Shown: positions 44,216 to 55,346, numbered from the stretch's first letter. The stretch: DNA of 64,000 nt from Chlorogloeopsis fritschii PCC 6912 (GCF_000317285.1 NZ_AJLN01000051.1:118449-182448), one strand, 5' to 3'. Numbers and translations: made by a program. Notes: generated from the letters alone by a model not told the origin.

Positions 44216-45823
44216 ATGAGCTACTGCTTAAATCCTAACTGTCCCAATCCAGAAAATTTAGCTTATAGCGATAGGTGTCAGTCTTGTGGCTCACAACTGT
44301 TGTTGTGCGATCGCTATCGAGTTCAGAAAGCTTTAGGGCAAGGTGGTTTTGGGGCAACCTTTCTTGCCTTTGATGAAGCTTTACCGGGCGAACCGAGTTG
44401 CGTGATTAAGCAATTACGTCCGTCGGGAACCACACCCCACGTTTTGCAAATGGCACGCGAACTATTTGAGCGAGAAGCTGTGACTTTGGGCAAGATTGGT
44501 AATCATCCCCAAGTACCCAGACTGCTAGACTACTTTGAAGATCATCAACAATTTTACTTAGTTCAGGAATATATCAGTGGTGCCACTTTACAGCAAGAGG
44601 TCAAACAAAGTGGAACACTTAGTGAAGCTGGAGTTAAGCAATTCTTGAGTGAGCTACTGCCACTACTGCAATATATACACGAGCATAAGGTGATCCATCG
44701 TGATATTAAGCCAGCCAATATCATTCGCCGCACTCAAGACAGTAGATTAGTTCTTATAGATTTTGGAGCTGTCAAAAATCAAGTCACCCAAGCAAGCGTC
44801 AATCAATCAGAACAAACGGCATTAACTGCATATGCAATTGGTACACCTGGGTTTGCACCTCCAGAACAAATGGCAATGCGTCCAGTCTATGCTAGTGATA
44901 TTTATGCTTTAGGGGTGACGTGTATTTATCTACTAACTGGTAAATCTCCTAAGGATTTGGAATACAATCCCACAACAGGTGAAATGATGTGGGAATCTTA
45001 TGTGCAAGTAAGCGATCACCTCGTAGACGTACTGCGGAAAATGCTGGAAATTTCAGTACGCAATCGCTACAAAACAGCCGAAGAAGTACTCAGAGCACTA
45101 GATCTTGAACCATACTTAGAAAGTTTATCGAAAAGTATGATGATTCAATCTTCTGGTGATGTGAAAGACCAAGCAAATCAACATCCGGAAGATTCTAGCA
45201 ACTCTTGCGCTAATATTTCTGGTTTAAGTGTAGCGCAGATAGCTGCCGCAATTCGCGCCAGACGAGCCAAAGCAGCAGAAGGTACTGGTACTATGCATAT
45301 CGGGAAGACACAGCAACGAGTTGTAACCACCAAAGCTTCTACTTTGGCTAGCAAGTGCAGTGATTCCCAACAGCAACCGTCTAAAGTAATGCGACAGTTA
45401 GATCACCAAAGCCTACTAACAGCTTATCTAAAAGGTAGACGAGATTTTGCCCTTCACAATTTAAGTCTGATAAATTTGCAAGGTGCGAATTTATCAGAAA
45501 TAAATTTCCATTCTTCTCAATTGGAAAGAGCCAACCTTCAAGGAGCTAATCTCCACAGTAGTGATTTTGGGCAAGCTAGTCTGAATCGAGCTAATCTCAA
45601 GGATGCGAATTTAAGCAAAGCTTTTCTTGGTAATGCCGATTTAGAAGGAGCCGATCTACGGGGCGCAGATCTCAGCTATGCTTATCTTCAAAATGCTAAC
45701 CTCCGAGGAGCCAATTTGTGTGGTGCTAATCTTACTGGTGCAAAACTTTCTGAAGAACAACTAACACTAGCAAAGATAAATTGGATGACAGTACGCCCCA
45801 ATGGTAAACGAGGTTTGTTATAA
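44216..45823 (+). CDS. Serine/threonine protein kinase with pentapeptide repeats
   Basis: A 535-residue SpkB-like kinase. A four-Cys zinc ribbon (CLNPNCPNPENL, CQSCG) comes first. The kinase domain (about 30-300) follows, with the G-loop LGQGGFGATF, the Lys in CVIKQL, catalytic HRDIKPANI, DFGAVKNQ and GTPGFAPPEQM. After a disordered linker (about 310-400), about 14 A(N/D)LxX pentapeptide repeats (about 415-520, such as GANLHSSDFGQASLNRANL) form a right-handed beta-helix likely used for protein contacts. It is not membrane-bound. A related kinase lies 3 kb away in opposite orientation. Confidence 0.93.
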   Translation: MSYCLNPNCPNPENLAYSDRCQSCGSQLLLCDRYRVQKALGQGGFGATFLAFDEALPGEPSCVIKQLRPSGTTPHVLQMARELFEREAVTLGKIGNHPQVPRLLDYFEDHQQFYLVQEYISGATLQQEVKQSGTLSEAGVKQFLSELLPLLQYIHEHKVIHRDIKPANIIRRTQDSRLVLIDFGAVKNQVTQASVNQSEQTALTAYAIGTPGFAPPEQMAMRPVYASDIYALGVTCIYLLTGKSPKDLEYNPTTGEMMWESYVQVSDHLVDVLRKMLEISVRNRYKTAEEVLRALDLEPYLESLSKSMMIQSSGDVKDQANQHPEDSSNSCANISGLSVAQIAAAIRARRAKAAEGTGTMHIGKTQQRVVTTKASTLASKCSDSQQQPSKVMRQLDHQSLLTAYLKGRRDFALHNLSLINLQGANLSEINFHSSQLERANLQGANLHSSDFGQASLNRANLKDANLSKAFLGNADLEGADLRGADLSYAYLQNANLRGANLCGANLTGAKLSEEQLTLAKINWMTVRPNGKRGLL

Positions 45824-46303
45824 AAATCTTTCCACCAAAAGTTGCACAAAAGTTGTATTTGACTTTAAAAAATCAAAATTTTCTGGAATTCTTAATTTTA
45901 GTTTTGCACTATCTCTTGCCAGTGGTATTTCTCACACTGGCTTTTTTACTGCGTTTTGCAATCAAGCAAAGCTTATTTTAGCAACAAACTATCATGGCTG
46001 ATTAGCGATCGGTGATATTAAAGGCATCTCGACTTTACTACATCCATACACTAAATAGCCCTTTGTGAACTGCGTACAGAAGAGGACAAGGAAACACGGG
46101 GAAATAGGGGCAAGGAGAATTGATCGGTATGTTCTTTCCCCTTGTCTCCTCCTATCCCAATTCCCTTCTGCCTTATACTTAACAGCACCAACAGTCATGA
46201 GGTGTTGCATGAAAGTTGTATTTGACTTTATAAAACCATACTTTTCTGTAATTCTTATCTACAGTTCCTTGTGCTAGATGAACCTCATTGGTATGCTACC
46301 TTT
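45824..46303. other. Intergenic region with 70-bp direct repeats
   Basis: Two imperfect copies of a 70-bp sequence (45841-45909 and 46204-46274, sharing AAAGTTGTATTTGACTTTA) flank about 290 bp, including purine-rich STRR at 46075-46120. No coding frame of quality was found. Confidence 0.6.
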
Positions 46304-46335
46304 CGCCAGAGTAAAATTACTCTGGCGGTTTTTTC
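46304..46335 (+). terminator. Strong intrinsic terminator without an obvious gene before it
   Basis: CGCCAGAGTA-AAAT-TACTCTGGCG is a perfect 10-bp stem followed by GTTTTTTCTTTTTT. The nearest plus-strand gene stop is about 480 bp upstream, so a small RNA or long 3' UTR may end here. Confidence 0.75.
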
Positions 46336-46442
46336 TTTTTTACTTTCCCTTCATCAATAGCTTGCCTTACCTCTTTAAAGACTTTTTCTTCGTTGGCACA
46401 AACTACTAATCCTGCCAAAAGTTTATCTACTGCATCCTCCAA
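46317..46442 (-). pseudogene. Short coding remnant (41 codons)
   Basis: The minus strand reads EDAVDKLLAGLVVCANEEKV and ends EGKVKKKKPPE before TAA at 46317-46319. It looks like a protein 3' end, but there is only a TTG to start it. The Lys run overlaps the plus-strand terminator. Family unknown. Confidence 0.3.
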
Positions 46443-46807
46443 CTACCATTTCCAATGGCATTTTTCAAGATGCCAAGAATTGTTGTATGACGTTGCAGGA
46501 AAATTGCATATAAATTGACTGGACTTTCTTTCTGTAAATTATTAATTTTTTATTCAGAAATGCTGATAAATTCTAGTATTAGAATATTTTATCTACTCAC
46601 ACATAATTTTTTTGTAATTTATACTTGAATTAAGTTATTTTCTAGGCAAAATCTCCTAAAAATAGAATAATTATGTGATTCTCTTTGAGAGAGATTTTTC
46701 TTTCGCAAAAAACTAAATTTCTATGGAGAGTAGTTTATTTCTACCAATAGTGATTCAAAGATGTGTAGACTAACCTGTGGCAAAATACATATAACCTTTC
46801 CTTAAAG

Positions 46808-46978
46808 ATGAACAAAAAATGGGCAACTAAACGAATTACGGTTAATCTGGCATCAAGTGAAGCCGAAAAACTTGAAAAGTATTGCCAGCAAACTGGCAGG
46901 CCAGCAACAGATGTGATTCGGGAACTGATCCGAGGATTATCTGTGCAGTCGCAAGATGAACAAAAAATGGGTGATTAA
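46808..46978 (+). CDS. Ribbon-helix-helix (CopG-like) small protein
   Basis: A 56-residue protein. MNKKWATKRITVNLAS forms the strand, SEAEKLEKYCQQTGRPATDV and IRELIRGL form the two helices, typical of RHH DNA-binding antitoxins and regulators. No toxin gene is next to it. The first 27 bp of the gene (AAGATGAACAAAAAATGGG...) are repeated imperfectly at its 3' end (46954-46981), including a second ATG, as if a tandem copy had been lost. Confidence 0.65.
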   Translation: MNKKWATKRITVNLASSEAEKLEKYCQQTGRPATDVIRELIRGLSVQSQDEQKMGD

Positions 46979-47437
46979 ACCGCTCTCTCAACAGAGAAGA
47001 TCATCCGGACTTACTGCTATGGATGTATAGTCATGAACTATATCAACACTAATTAGATGCTTCAGTATTTTTCTATTTCCATCTGCACTAGCAAGTAAGT
47101 ACTTCAACAAAAATAATTACAAATTATTTAAGCTGTTCCCTATTTCCTATTCTCGGACTCCACCCGTAACTTTAATTTTGCTTAATCACTTATTTAATGA
47201 TGTGGCTAAAAATGTAACTTGTAGACGTAATCAAAATCCTGAACAAAACAAAAAATCTCTTGTTGGCTTTGCAGTTTCCAAAGTTTGATAGTACCATCAA
47301 CGCTGCCAGTAGCTAACATTTGTTCATTTGGGCTGAATGTTGAACTTCATTCATCTCAAATACTACTACGTCTAAAAATCAAGCTAATTCCGGTTAAATA
47401 TGGTTGTAATGTAATGGGAAAATAGCTTGAGAATTTA
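46979..47437. other. Intergenic region with a WD40 remnant
   Basis: Apart from the WD40 remnant at 47206-47340, nothing is recognised in this stretch. Confidence 0.4.
47206..47340 (-). pseudogene. WD40-repeat remnant downstream of the kinase
   Basis: The minus strand encodes FSPNEQMLATGSVDGTIKLW followed by about 23 residues and TAG 47206-47208: exactly one WD40 blade plus a tail. It sits about 100 bp after a Ser/Thr kinase on the same strand. Kinase-WD40 fusions are common in cyanobacteria, so this is probably the last blade of a lost fusion or of a neighbouring WD40 gene. Confidence 0.7.
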
Positions 47438-48562
47438 TCATTCGCCCAAGTATTTAGCTCTCAATTCCTCTAATTCTTCATCGATTTTGCTATTACCAGT
47501 AGATTGATTTGTTGGTGGCGGTGATGGCTTTGCTTTTTGATTTTGGGGCTTATTACCACCAAGAAATATAGTCTTTAGCTCTTCTAAATCTTTCTCTACT
47601 GGATTTCCTGCTGATGGTGGTGTAGAAGTGGGCGGTGATTTTGCAGCTGGTTGGGCTGGTATTACAGGTGTAGCGATCGCTTGCGAATTTTGATTCAAAT
47701 CTATCAGGACTTGATCTGCTGCTTGATAGCGTCTAGCCGGAATGCTTTCTAGCATTTTGTCTAAAATCCGACTTAACTCATCGCTCACTGGAGATTTCAC
47801 ATATTGTCTCCAAAGCCATGTATCGTTGTTGAGATCATACAATTCAAAAGGCGATCGCCCTGTTAATAAACGCAGACAAGTCGCACCCAAGCTGTAAATA
47901 TCGCTGGCAAAAATCGCCTGTCCGCGAATTTGTTCGGGTGCAACATACTCTGGGCTACCAATACTTGTACCCGTGCGATTGAGGGCTGTGTTAGTCAGAA
48001 CCTTAGAAGCACCAAAATCTACCAAAACTGGTTTGCGATCGCTGTCACGATGAATAATATTTTCTGGCTTAATGTCGCGATGAATAACTTGCCTAGCATG
48101 ACAAAATTGCAACACTGGCAATAAATCATTTAGCAGTTGCCGGATCTGCTTTTCACCATAAGTCCCCTTTTCTGCCAATTCCTGCGCCAAGTTTTGCCCA
48201 TCGATAAATTCTTGGACAAGATACTGCCTGTCATCTTGGGTAAAATATGCCAACAGTTCGGGGATTTGGGGATGTTTGCCCAATTCATCCAGCCGCATTG
48301 CTTCTTGGTTAAATAACTCCACTGCTTTTTGCACAGTGCTAGTGCCTTGTGCTTGCGGGTAAAACTGCTTAATCACGCAGCGTGGTTTGGAGGGTTTATC
48401 CTCATCCACTGCTAAAAAAGTCCTGCCAAAACCACCTTGTCCTATGGGTTGTATAGCGCGGTAGCGTTCCTTGAGAAATAACTTGGCACCACAAGTTAGG
48501 CAAAATTTACTATTACTTGTATTTTGAGGCTTGGGGCAGCTGGGATTAAGGCAATAACTCAT
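47438..48562 (-). CDS. Serine/threonine protein kinase
   Basis: A 374-residue soluble kinase. A four-Cys zinc ribbon (CLNPSCPKPQNT, CLTCG) precedes the kinase domain (about 30-300) with IGQGGFGRTF, CVIKQF, HRDIKPENII, DFGASKVL and GSPEYVAPEQI. The C-terminal tail is Pro/Ser/Thr-rich and carries two copies of an acidic helix, EKDLEELKTIFLGG and DEELEELRAKYLGE. It shares layout and zinc ribbon with the kinase at 44216. It may once have been followed by WD40 repeats. Confidence 0.92.
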   Translation of the reverse strand: MSYCLNPSCPKPQNTSNSKFCLTCGAKLFLKERYRAIQPIGQGGFGRTFLAVDEDKPSKPRCVIKQFYPQAQGTSTVQKAVELFNQEAMRLDELGKHPQIPELLAYFTQDDRQYLVQEFIDGQNLAQELAEKGTYGEKQIRQLLNDLLPVLQFCHARQVIHRDIKPENIIHRDSDRKPVLVDFGASKVLTNTALNRTGTSIGSPEYVAPEQIRGQAIFASDIYSLGATCLRLLTGRSPFELYDLNNDTWLWRQYVKSPVSDELSRILDKMLESIPARRYQAADQVLIDLNQNSQAIATPVIPAQPAAKSPPTSTPPSAGNPVEKDLEELKTIFLGGNKPQNQKAKPSPPPTNQSTGNSKIDEELEELRAKYLGE

Positions 48563-48794
48563 GTTGAGGACTCACCTGGAAATAGGGACTAAGGGCTAGA
48601 GGCTAGGGAAAAGAGATTTTCATAAAGTATTTTGTTATGGGATTAATCAAATCGGTTGATGATTTATAACTGTCTCTATTTTGCCCTGCTCTGACTGATT
48701 GTTGATATATTTGATAGTAATTAAAGAATTTTTAGCTCTTGGCTGCTGTTCTCTACCGTGCTGTTCGTGCTTCTTAAATAATAAGGAGATAGTT

Positions 48795-49319
48795 ATGCTG
48801 GTGAGAACTTGGCGCTTTATTACTATTACTCTCGTCGCCCTGAGCATGGGGATGGCATGGTGTCATGCATTGGAGCTACCAGCCAAAATGGGTTATGATA
48901 GTTCCCTTTGGGTGACGCTCCATCAAACTCTGTATGTAGCTTTTGGCCCGCCTAATATTGGTGCATTTGTCGAGGTTGGTGCCCTGCTGGCGGCGATCGT
49001 ACTAACTTTCCTCGTCCGCAAACGTCGTACAGCCTTTCGCTTCACGCTGCTAGGAACGATTTGTCTAGTCATAGCTTTCCCCGTCATCTTCTTTGCATTC
49101 ACTGAGCCTGTGAATGCCCAAGTTAGACAATGGACAGTTGATACAATTCCAGCAGACTGGATGCGGTGGCGCGATCAATGGGAATACTCGCACGCAGCAC
49201 GCTTTGTCTTTCAATTAATTGGGTTTTGTGCGCTTCTGCTTTCGGTACTCGTTGAGACTCCAAAAAACCGTCCGCTCATAAAAGCTCCTACAGAACGCCA
49301 ACGCGAGGGCGTGGCTTAA
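48795..49319 (+). CDS. DUF1772-like four-helix membrane protein
   Basis: A 174-residue integral membrane protein with four hydrophobic segments (about 8-25, 58-78, 85-105, 148-165). It resembles the DUF1772 (anthrone oxygenase-like) group, with an N-terminal His/Glu-containing helix (WCHALELPAKMGYD). AAGGAG before the ATG at 48795 fixes this start; the frame is open further upstream but without support. The DNA is more GC-rich than its neighbours, which may point to transfer. Function unknown. Confidence 0.7.
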   Translation: MLVRTWRFITITLVALSMGMAWCHALELPAKMGYDSSLWVTLHQTLYVAFGPPNIGAFVEVGALLAAIVLTFLVRKRRTAFRFTLLGTICLVIAFPVIFFAFTEPVNAQVRQWTVDTIPADWMRWRDQWEYSHAARFVFQLIGFCALLLSVLVETPKNRPLIKAPTERQREGVA

Positions 49320-49361
49320 TAAAGTGTATGTTTCAAAAGTTCAGTTTTCTACACTCTTTTA

Positions 49362-49377
49362 GTTCGGGAAACCACAC
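49362..49377 (+). promoter_or_regulatory. K-box upstream of groES
   Basis: GTTCGGGAAACCACAC fits the cyanobacterial K-box consensus GTTCGG-NNAN-CCNNAC, reported to take part in light and heat induction of groESL. It lies 240 bp before groES and 40 bp before CIRCE. Confidence 0.75.
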
Positions 49378-49415
49378 CCAAACTGAGTTGCTGTAGTTAT
49401 GTCTGCTTAACTAAA

Positions 49416-49442
49416 TTAGCAATCGAAAGGTGAGAGTGCTAA
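49416..49442 (+). promoter_or_regulatory. CIRCE operator for HrcA
   Basis: TTAGCAATC-N9-GAGTGCTAA is the CIRCE inverted repeat with a single change in the left half. HrcA bound here would repress groESL until heat shock. Confidence 0.92.
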
Positions 49443-49615
49443 TTCACTCATCACCTAATCGTACAGGTCTTATGCTGTAAACGTTTGACTTCCTGATACT
49501 GTTTTGGATTGTAAAAGAGTTACTAGACTCAGTTTTTGGGCAATCCATCTGTCACAATCATTTTTCAAATTAGTACGAGTTGTAAATTCAATAAATAATG
49601 CTTGGAGGATTAGAT

Positions 49616-49927
49616 ATGGCGCAGGTATCTCTGAGCGTTTCTACTGTCAAACCACTAAGCGATCGCGTCTTAATTAAAGTAGGTGAATCAGAGGAGAAGA
49701 CTCCAGGTGGAATTCTTCTTCCGGATACTGCCAAAGAAAAACCTCAAGTAGGAGAAGTAGTGGCTGTTGGTGCTGGCAAGTGGAATGAAGACGCTTCACG
49801 CCAGCCAATGCAAGTAAAGGTAGGGGAAAAAGTTCTCTATTCCAAATACGCTGGAACTGACATCAAAATCGGTACGGAAGATTACGTACTTTTATCAGAA
49901 AAAGACATCCTTGCGACACTGACATAG
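49616..49927 (+). CDS. groES: Co-chaperonin GroES
   Basis: A 103-residue lid of the GroEL chaperonin: [33 protein letters not shown] (including the mobile loop), [15 protein letters not shown] and the C-terminal [18 protein letters not shown] lies before the ATG at 49616; an upstream ATG at 49598 is less likely. It is followed by groL 111 bp downstream. Confidence 0.97.
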   Translation: MAQVSLSVSTVKPLSDRVLIKVGESEEKTPGGILLPDTAKEKPQVGEVVAVGAGKWNEDASRQPMQVKVGEKVLYSKYAGTDIKIGTEDYVLLSEKDILATLT

Positions 49928-51676
<1,749 letters not shown>

Positions 51677-51703
51677 AAACTCTCTACCTACTTTAAGTTA
51701 GAC

Positions 51704-51730
51704 AAACCGCCTCCCAACTAGAGGCGGTTT
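51704..51730. terminator. Terminator after groL
   Basis: AAACCGCCTC-CCAACTA-GAGGCGGTTT is a perfect 10-bp stem between the convergent ends of groL and the ABC ATPase gene. Confidence 0.85.
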
Positions 51731-51731
51731 C

Positions 51732-52427
51732 TCAAATAGAAACTTCTTGATCTACTATATGTCCATCTTCCATGTGAAGAATACGGTCAGCAATATCAAG
51801 AATGCGATTATCGTGAGTTACCATCAGGATGGTACAACCCTGTTCTTTTGCCAAATGCTGCATTAGTTCTACAACATCCCGACCTGATTTGCTATCTAAA
51901 GCAGCAGTTGGTTCATCAGCTAAGACTAATTGTGGATGATTGACTAAAGCACGAGCTATTGCTACTCTTTGTTTTTGCCCACCGGAGAGATCGTTAGGGT
52001 AGTAATTTACTTTATGTTCTAAGCCGACAGCTTCTAGCATAGCTTTAGATATAGCTTGAGCTTTTTGATAAGAAAATTTTTTGTGCAACTCTAGTGCCAT
52101 TTGCACATTCTGACAAGCAGTCAAAAATGGTAGTAAATTGTGAGCTTGAAAAATATAGCCAATGTTTCGTCTTATTTTTACTAATTGTTTTTCCTTGGCT
52201 CCATATAGTTCATTTCTTAAAACTTGAAGACTTCCTGTTTGAGGAGACCGCAATCCTCCTATTAAGGTGAGTAGAGTGGTCTTACCTGAACCTGATTGTC
52301 CCATTAAGATAATTACTTCACCTGAATAAATTTCTAGATTTATATCAAATAAAATCTGTTTTCTTAGTCCTCCCTCACCAAAGTAATGGTCGAGATTTTG
52401 AATTGTGACAATAGGCTCCCTTAGCAT
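51732..52427 (-). CDS. DevA-family ABC exporter ATPase
   Basis: The 231-residue ATPase subunit of a DevBCA-type exporter (MacB-like with membrane fusion protein). Walker A is GQSGSGKTT, the Q-loop FQAHNLLPF, the signature LSGGQKQRVAIARAL, Walker B LVLADEPTAALD and the H-loop VTHD. DevA in Anabaena helps export heterocyst glycolipids. It lies last in the PKS/NRPS/PfaD set, so it likely exports that product. No devB or devC homologue is between it and groL, so these would be elsewhere or upstream of the window edge. Confidence 0.9.
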   Translation of the reverse strand: MLREPIVTIQNLDHYFGEGGLRKQILFDINLEIYSGEVIILMGQSGSGKTTLLTLIGGLRSPQTGSLQVLRNELYGAKEKQLVKIRRNIGYIFQAHNLLPFLTACQNVQMALELHKKFSYQKAQAISKAMLEAVGLEHKVNYYPNDLSGGQKQRVAIARALVNHPQLVLADEPTAALDSKSGRDVVELMQHLAKEQGCTILMVTHDNRILDIADRILHMEDGHIVDQEVSI

Positions 52428-52561
52428 TGGTTGAATAAAATAAATATGCTGAATTTATAAACTGTTCGCAGCGAGGAGAAGAGGGGAAGAGAGATAATTT
52501 TCCCTTCCCCTCTACTTTCTTCTTAATCCCCAATCACGAGCACCTGTACAATTAGTTTCCT

Positions 52562-52888
52562 TTAAATTAAAATCGGTTCTTTCAACGAGGACATGATTTC
52601 CGGAAATGTGTTTTGTAGCTGATGAATATTCAAAATTTCTTCTAAACGTTCACGCCGTTCTTCCATATCTACCTGCTTAACTTCAAAAATTTTTACTAGC
52701 AACGATATGGCTTCTTTCATTTGTTCGGTTGATGGCTGATTCTTTCCGAGTTCTTCAGCTAATTGGCGAATTTTACGTGCTGCCGGTAAAACTTCTTGAG
52801 TATATGCTTCGGTATTCGGATTATTATTTGGAGTGCAGGCGATCGCTTTTTGTACACTACCAAGAAATGTGGGTACGTAATTAACCAT
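52562..52888 (-). CDS. Unknown small helical protein in the biosynthetic cluster
   Basis: A 108-residue soluble protein with no domain I recognise. It starts MVNYVPTFLGSVQKAIA and has two predicted helices: AARKIRQLAEELGKNQPSTEQMKEAISLLVKIF and DMEERRERLEEILNIHQLQ. It is placed between the PfaD gene and the DevA-like gene on the same strand, 64 bp after PfaD, so it is probably co-transcribed. Confidence 0.6.
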   Translation of the reverse strand: MVNYVPTFLGSVQKAIACTPNNNPNTEAYTQEVLPAARKIRQLAEELGKNQPSTEQMKEAISLLVKIFEVKQVDMEERRERLEEILNIHQLQNTFPEIMSSLKEPILI

Positions 52889-52951
52889 TGTTTACCTCTT
52901 GAAATAAGTAGTTTTTAGTTAGTAATCCAAGAAAAATAGAAGTTAAAGAGC

Positions 52952-54571
52952 TTAAACTTCAAATCTTCGCGGTTCAAATTGAAATGCCTCTTTCGGTAAA
53001 GACACTCCTTGCATAGATAACATCCTGGCTCTAATTACCGCAGCAGCACCGTGTAAAATATTGAGTGCGACAACCGCCACGTAGCGTTCTTTATGACTTT
53101 CCATGAAAGAACCTTTTACCCAGTGATTAAAAGAACCCATAACAGGGCCGCACCATATCTGAAAATCAACAGCGCGATCGCTTGTTCCTTGTTGTGCCCA
53201 GCGAGAACTCAAACCTAAATACCAACGAAATACGAGCGCCATCTGATGTTTTGGTTGTTCAGCAGCTTTGATTAGCTGTTTGGGATCTCTAAGGCTGAAG
53301 TACTCTTGTACCCCTTGCCAAACCTGCTCAAAGGAAGAGCGAAAATAGCGTTTTTCTATATCTTCACGTTCCTGTTGGGGAATGTCTGGCCAGGAAGGGT
53401 AGTTGCGATAGATCTGGTAGAGTTTTTTGGCGCGATTGGGAAACAGAGTGCGATTTTTTAGTACTTGCACTTGTGCGCCTAACTCAAACATATCTGCGGC
53501 TGGTGCCATTTCAGTTTGATTAATTTCTGCCTCAGCCAACATTTCCTTGACTATCTCTGAAGTGCCTGCCTCAACACAAGATTGATTAATCGAACCAGTC
53601 ACAACATAGTCAGCTCCAGCAGTAAAAGCTGCTGCTGCTGCCGTTGGTGTACCAATGCCACCGGCTGCACCTATTCGTATCCTTCGGGTATAGTTGCGTT
53701 GTGCCATCACAGCATCGCGAACAGATTGGATCGCAGACAACAGTGCTAGAGTCGGCATTCTATCTGTATGTCCTCCAGAATCACCTTCTGCTGTGATGTC
53801 TTCTGCTAGAGGAATTTCTAGAGCTAGTTTTGCTTCTTCTTGTGAAATTAACCTGTCAGCTAGTAATTGTTCCAGAATTCTTAATGGCGGGGGTTCCATA
53901 AATTGCTGTGCTAATTCTGGACGGGAGAGTTTGGCAAAAATGTGATTTTGGGCGATGACAGTTTGATTTTCACCCCGCTTGAGACCTTTGACACGGTAAT
54001 AGACTAAGGCTGGGGTGATCTGTGTAAATGCGGAAGCTTCAATTCGGCACACCCCATATCGTAGATAAAGATTGACAGTATCCCACTCTATTTGTGGTGA
54101 GATCGGATTACTCAAAAGATTGAAGCCATAATTTTCTTGTCCTGGAATAGCCGCTTGAATTGTGACGATCGCTTGCTCAATCCGATTTAAGTCCAGTCCA
54201 CCAGCACCAAAAAAAGAGAGCATTCCCGCTTTTGCCATCGCGATTACCATCTCTGTGGAATTAATACCTCCAGCCATTGCTCCTGCGACATAGGCATACA
54301 TGACTGCATGGGTATCTAGAAAAGTTGGACAGCCTAAATCATGGGGAGCCAAAGCAGGAAGTAAACCTACCACCGGGCAAGCATTACTAGGAAGAGGATC
54401 GGTTGCCCCCATGATAAATCTTCCTGTAAAAGTGAAGCGAACTGTGCCTGATGGATGTAGATAAGCGAAAATAGGAGCTTGAGAATTAGCAAGAAGCGAT
54501 AAAGGAGAAAAATATTGTTCTTCCTCCAACACTAGGTATCCCAATGTTGGGGCTTTAATTTTTAGATGCAT
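52952..54571 (-). CDS. PfaD-family trans-acting enoyl reductase
   Basis: A 539-residue FMN-dependent TIM-barrel enzyme of the 2-nitropropane-dioxygenase/PfaD class, which reduces enoyl intermediates for PUFA and polyketide synthases. It has an N-terminal extension, MAKAGMLSFFGAGGLDLNRIEQAI, and the FMN-site GAAGGIGTPTAAAAAFTAGADYVVTGSINQSCVEAG, followed by a C-terminal helical region. It fits with the PKS upstream, which shows no ER domain in the part seen. Likely cytoplasmic. Confidence 0.88.
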   Translation of the reverse strand: MHLKIKAPTLGYLVLEEEQYFSPLSLLANSQAPIFAYLHPSGTVRFTFTGRFIMGATDPLPSNACPVVGLLPALAPHDLGCPTFLDTHAVMYAYVAGAMAGGINSTEMVIAMAKAGMLSFFGAGGLDLNRIEQAIVTIQAAIPGQENYGFNLLSNPISPQIEWDTVNLYLRYGVCRIEASAFTQITPALVYYRVKGLKRGENQTVIAQNHIFAKLSRPELAQQFMEPPPLRILEQLLADRLISQEEAKLALEIPLAEDITAEGDSGGHTDRMPTLALLSAIQSVRDAVMAQRNYTRRIRIGAAGGIGTPTAAAAAFTAGADYVVTGSINQSCVEAGTSEIVKEMLAEAEINQTEMAPAADMFELGAQVQVLKNRTLFPNRAKKLYQIYRNYPSWPDIPQQEREDIEKRYFRSSFEQVWQGVQEYFSLRDPKQLIKAAEQPKHQMALVFRWYLGLSSRWAQQGTSDRAVDFQIWCGPVMGSFNHWVKGSFMESHKERYVAVVALNILHGAAAVIRARMLSMQGVSLPKEAFQFEPRRFEV

Positions 54572-55281
54572 AAATTTAAAGAAATCCTTTTTATAGCTTG
54601 AGATACACTCATTTCAACTACTATTCCGCAGATTGAAGATATAAGTTTTGATTTTTGGTTTAGCGATCTCTCTTCTGTTTGCCTTTAATTAAATTAGTTA
54701 GCGACAACCAATAAAATCAGCAAAAAAACTTTCACTTGTTGTTATTTCATAGCCGACATAAGCTTTTTGGGAAATGTATATTAATGTTTTTGATAAAAGA
54801 GAAATTAGAGCAAAAACTACCATTAGTATAACTATCTCTTTTATAAACGAAAAGTTTGAAGGACTCTGAATTATATAGTTATGATGAAGATTTCTGTGGA
54901 GTTTGTGAAAAAGTAAATTTAATATTAACCTTATCTAGATAATTAACATCATATCTGATTGAATACCTATTCCTAGAGATGAAGCTGCAAATAGCTAATA
55001 GCTATGAACAACAAGTAGCTATCGACATTAGAATTTTTGCATAAATAATTTTTTACCTCACGCACCAGACGCACCAGGCGCAGAGAAATAGTTAAAAATC
55101 GAGACTTTTGCAAGAGTTCTATTGAATCAGTAATTTCTCGGACATAATATTAGAGGATTGCCAATATTGCGGAAGTGAAATTATTTCAGCGCTTATTTAT
55201 TTTCTCCTTTGTATTATTAAGCTCTATTTCCCTTCATTCCTTTCTACACATAAATCGGGGAGAACTGGGGGAGAAGAAAAA
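54572..55281. other. Intergenic region inside the biosynthetic cluster
   Basis: About 700 bp between the NRPS and PfaD genes. It is AT-rich and no coding frame was found. GAGACTTTTGCAAGAG near 55100 is a common cyanobacterial intergenic word. The PfaD gene may have its own promoter here. Confidence 0.4.
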
Positions 55282-55312
55282 TTAGGGATGATTAATTTTC
55301 AAGCATCCCTAA
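55282..55312 (-). terminator. Intrinsic terminator after the NRPS gene
   Basis: Read on the minus strand, TTAGGGATG and CATCCCTAA form a stem followed by TTTTTCTTCT. It ends the NRPS transcript about 35 bp past the stop. Confidence 0.78.
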
Positions 55313-55346
55313 TCAAATAAATGAGACACTATCAGCAACTTAAAAA

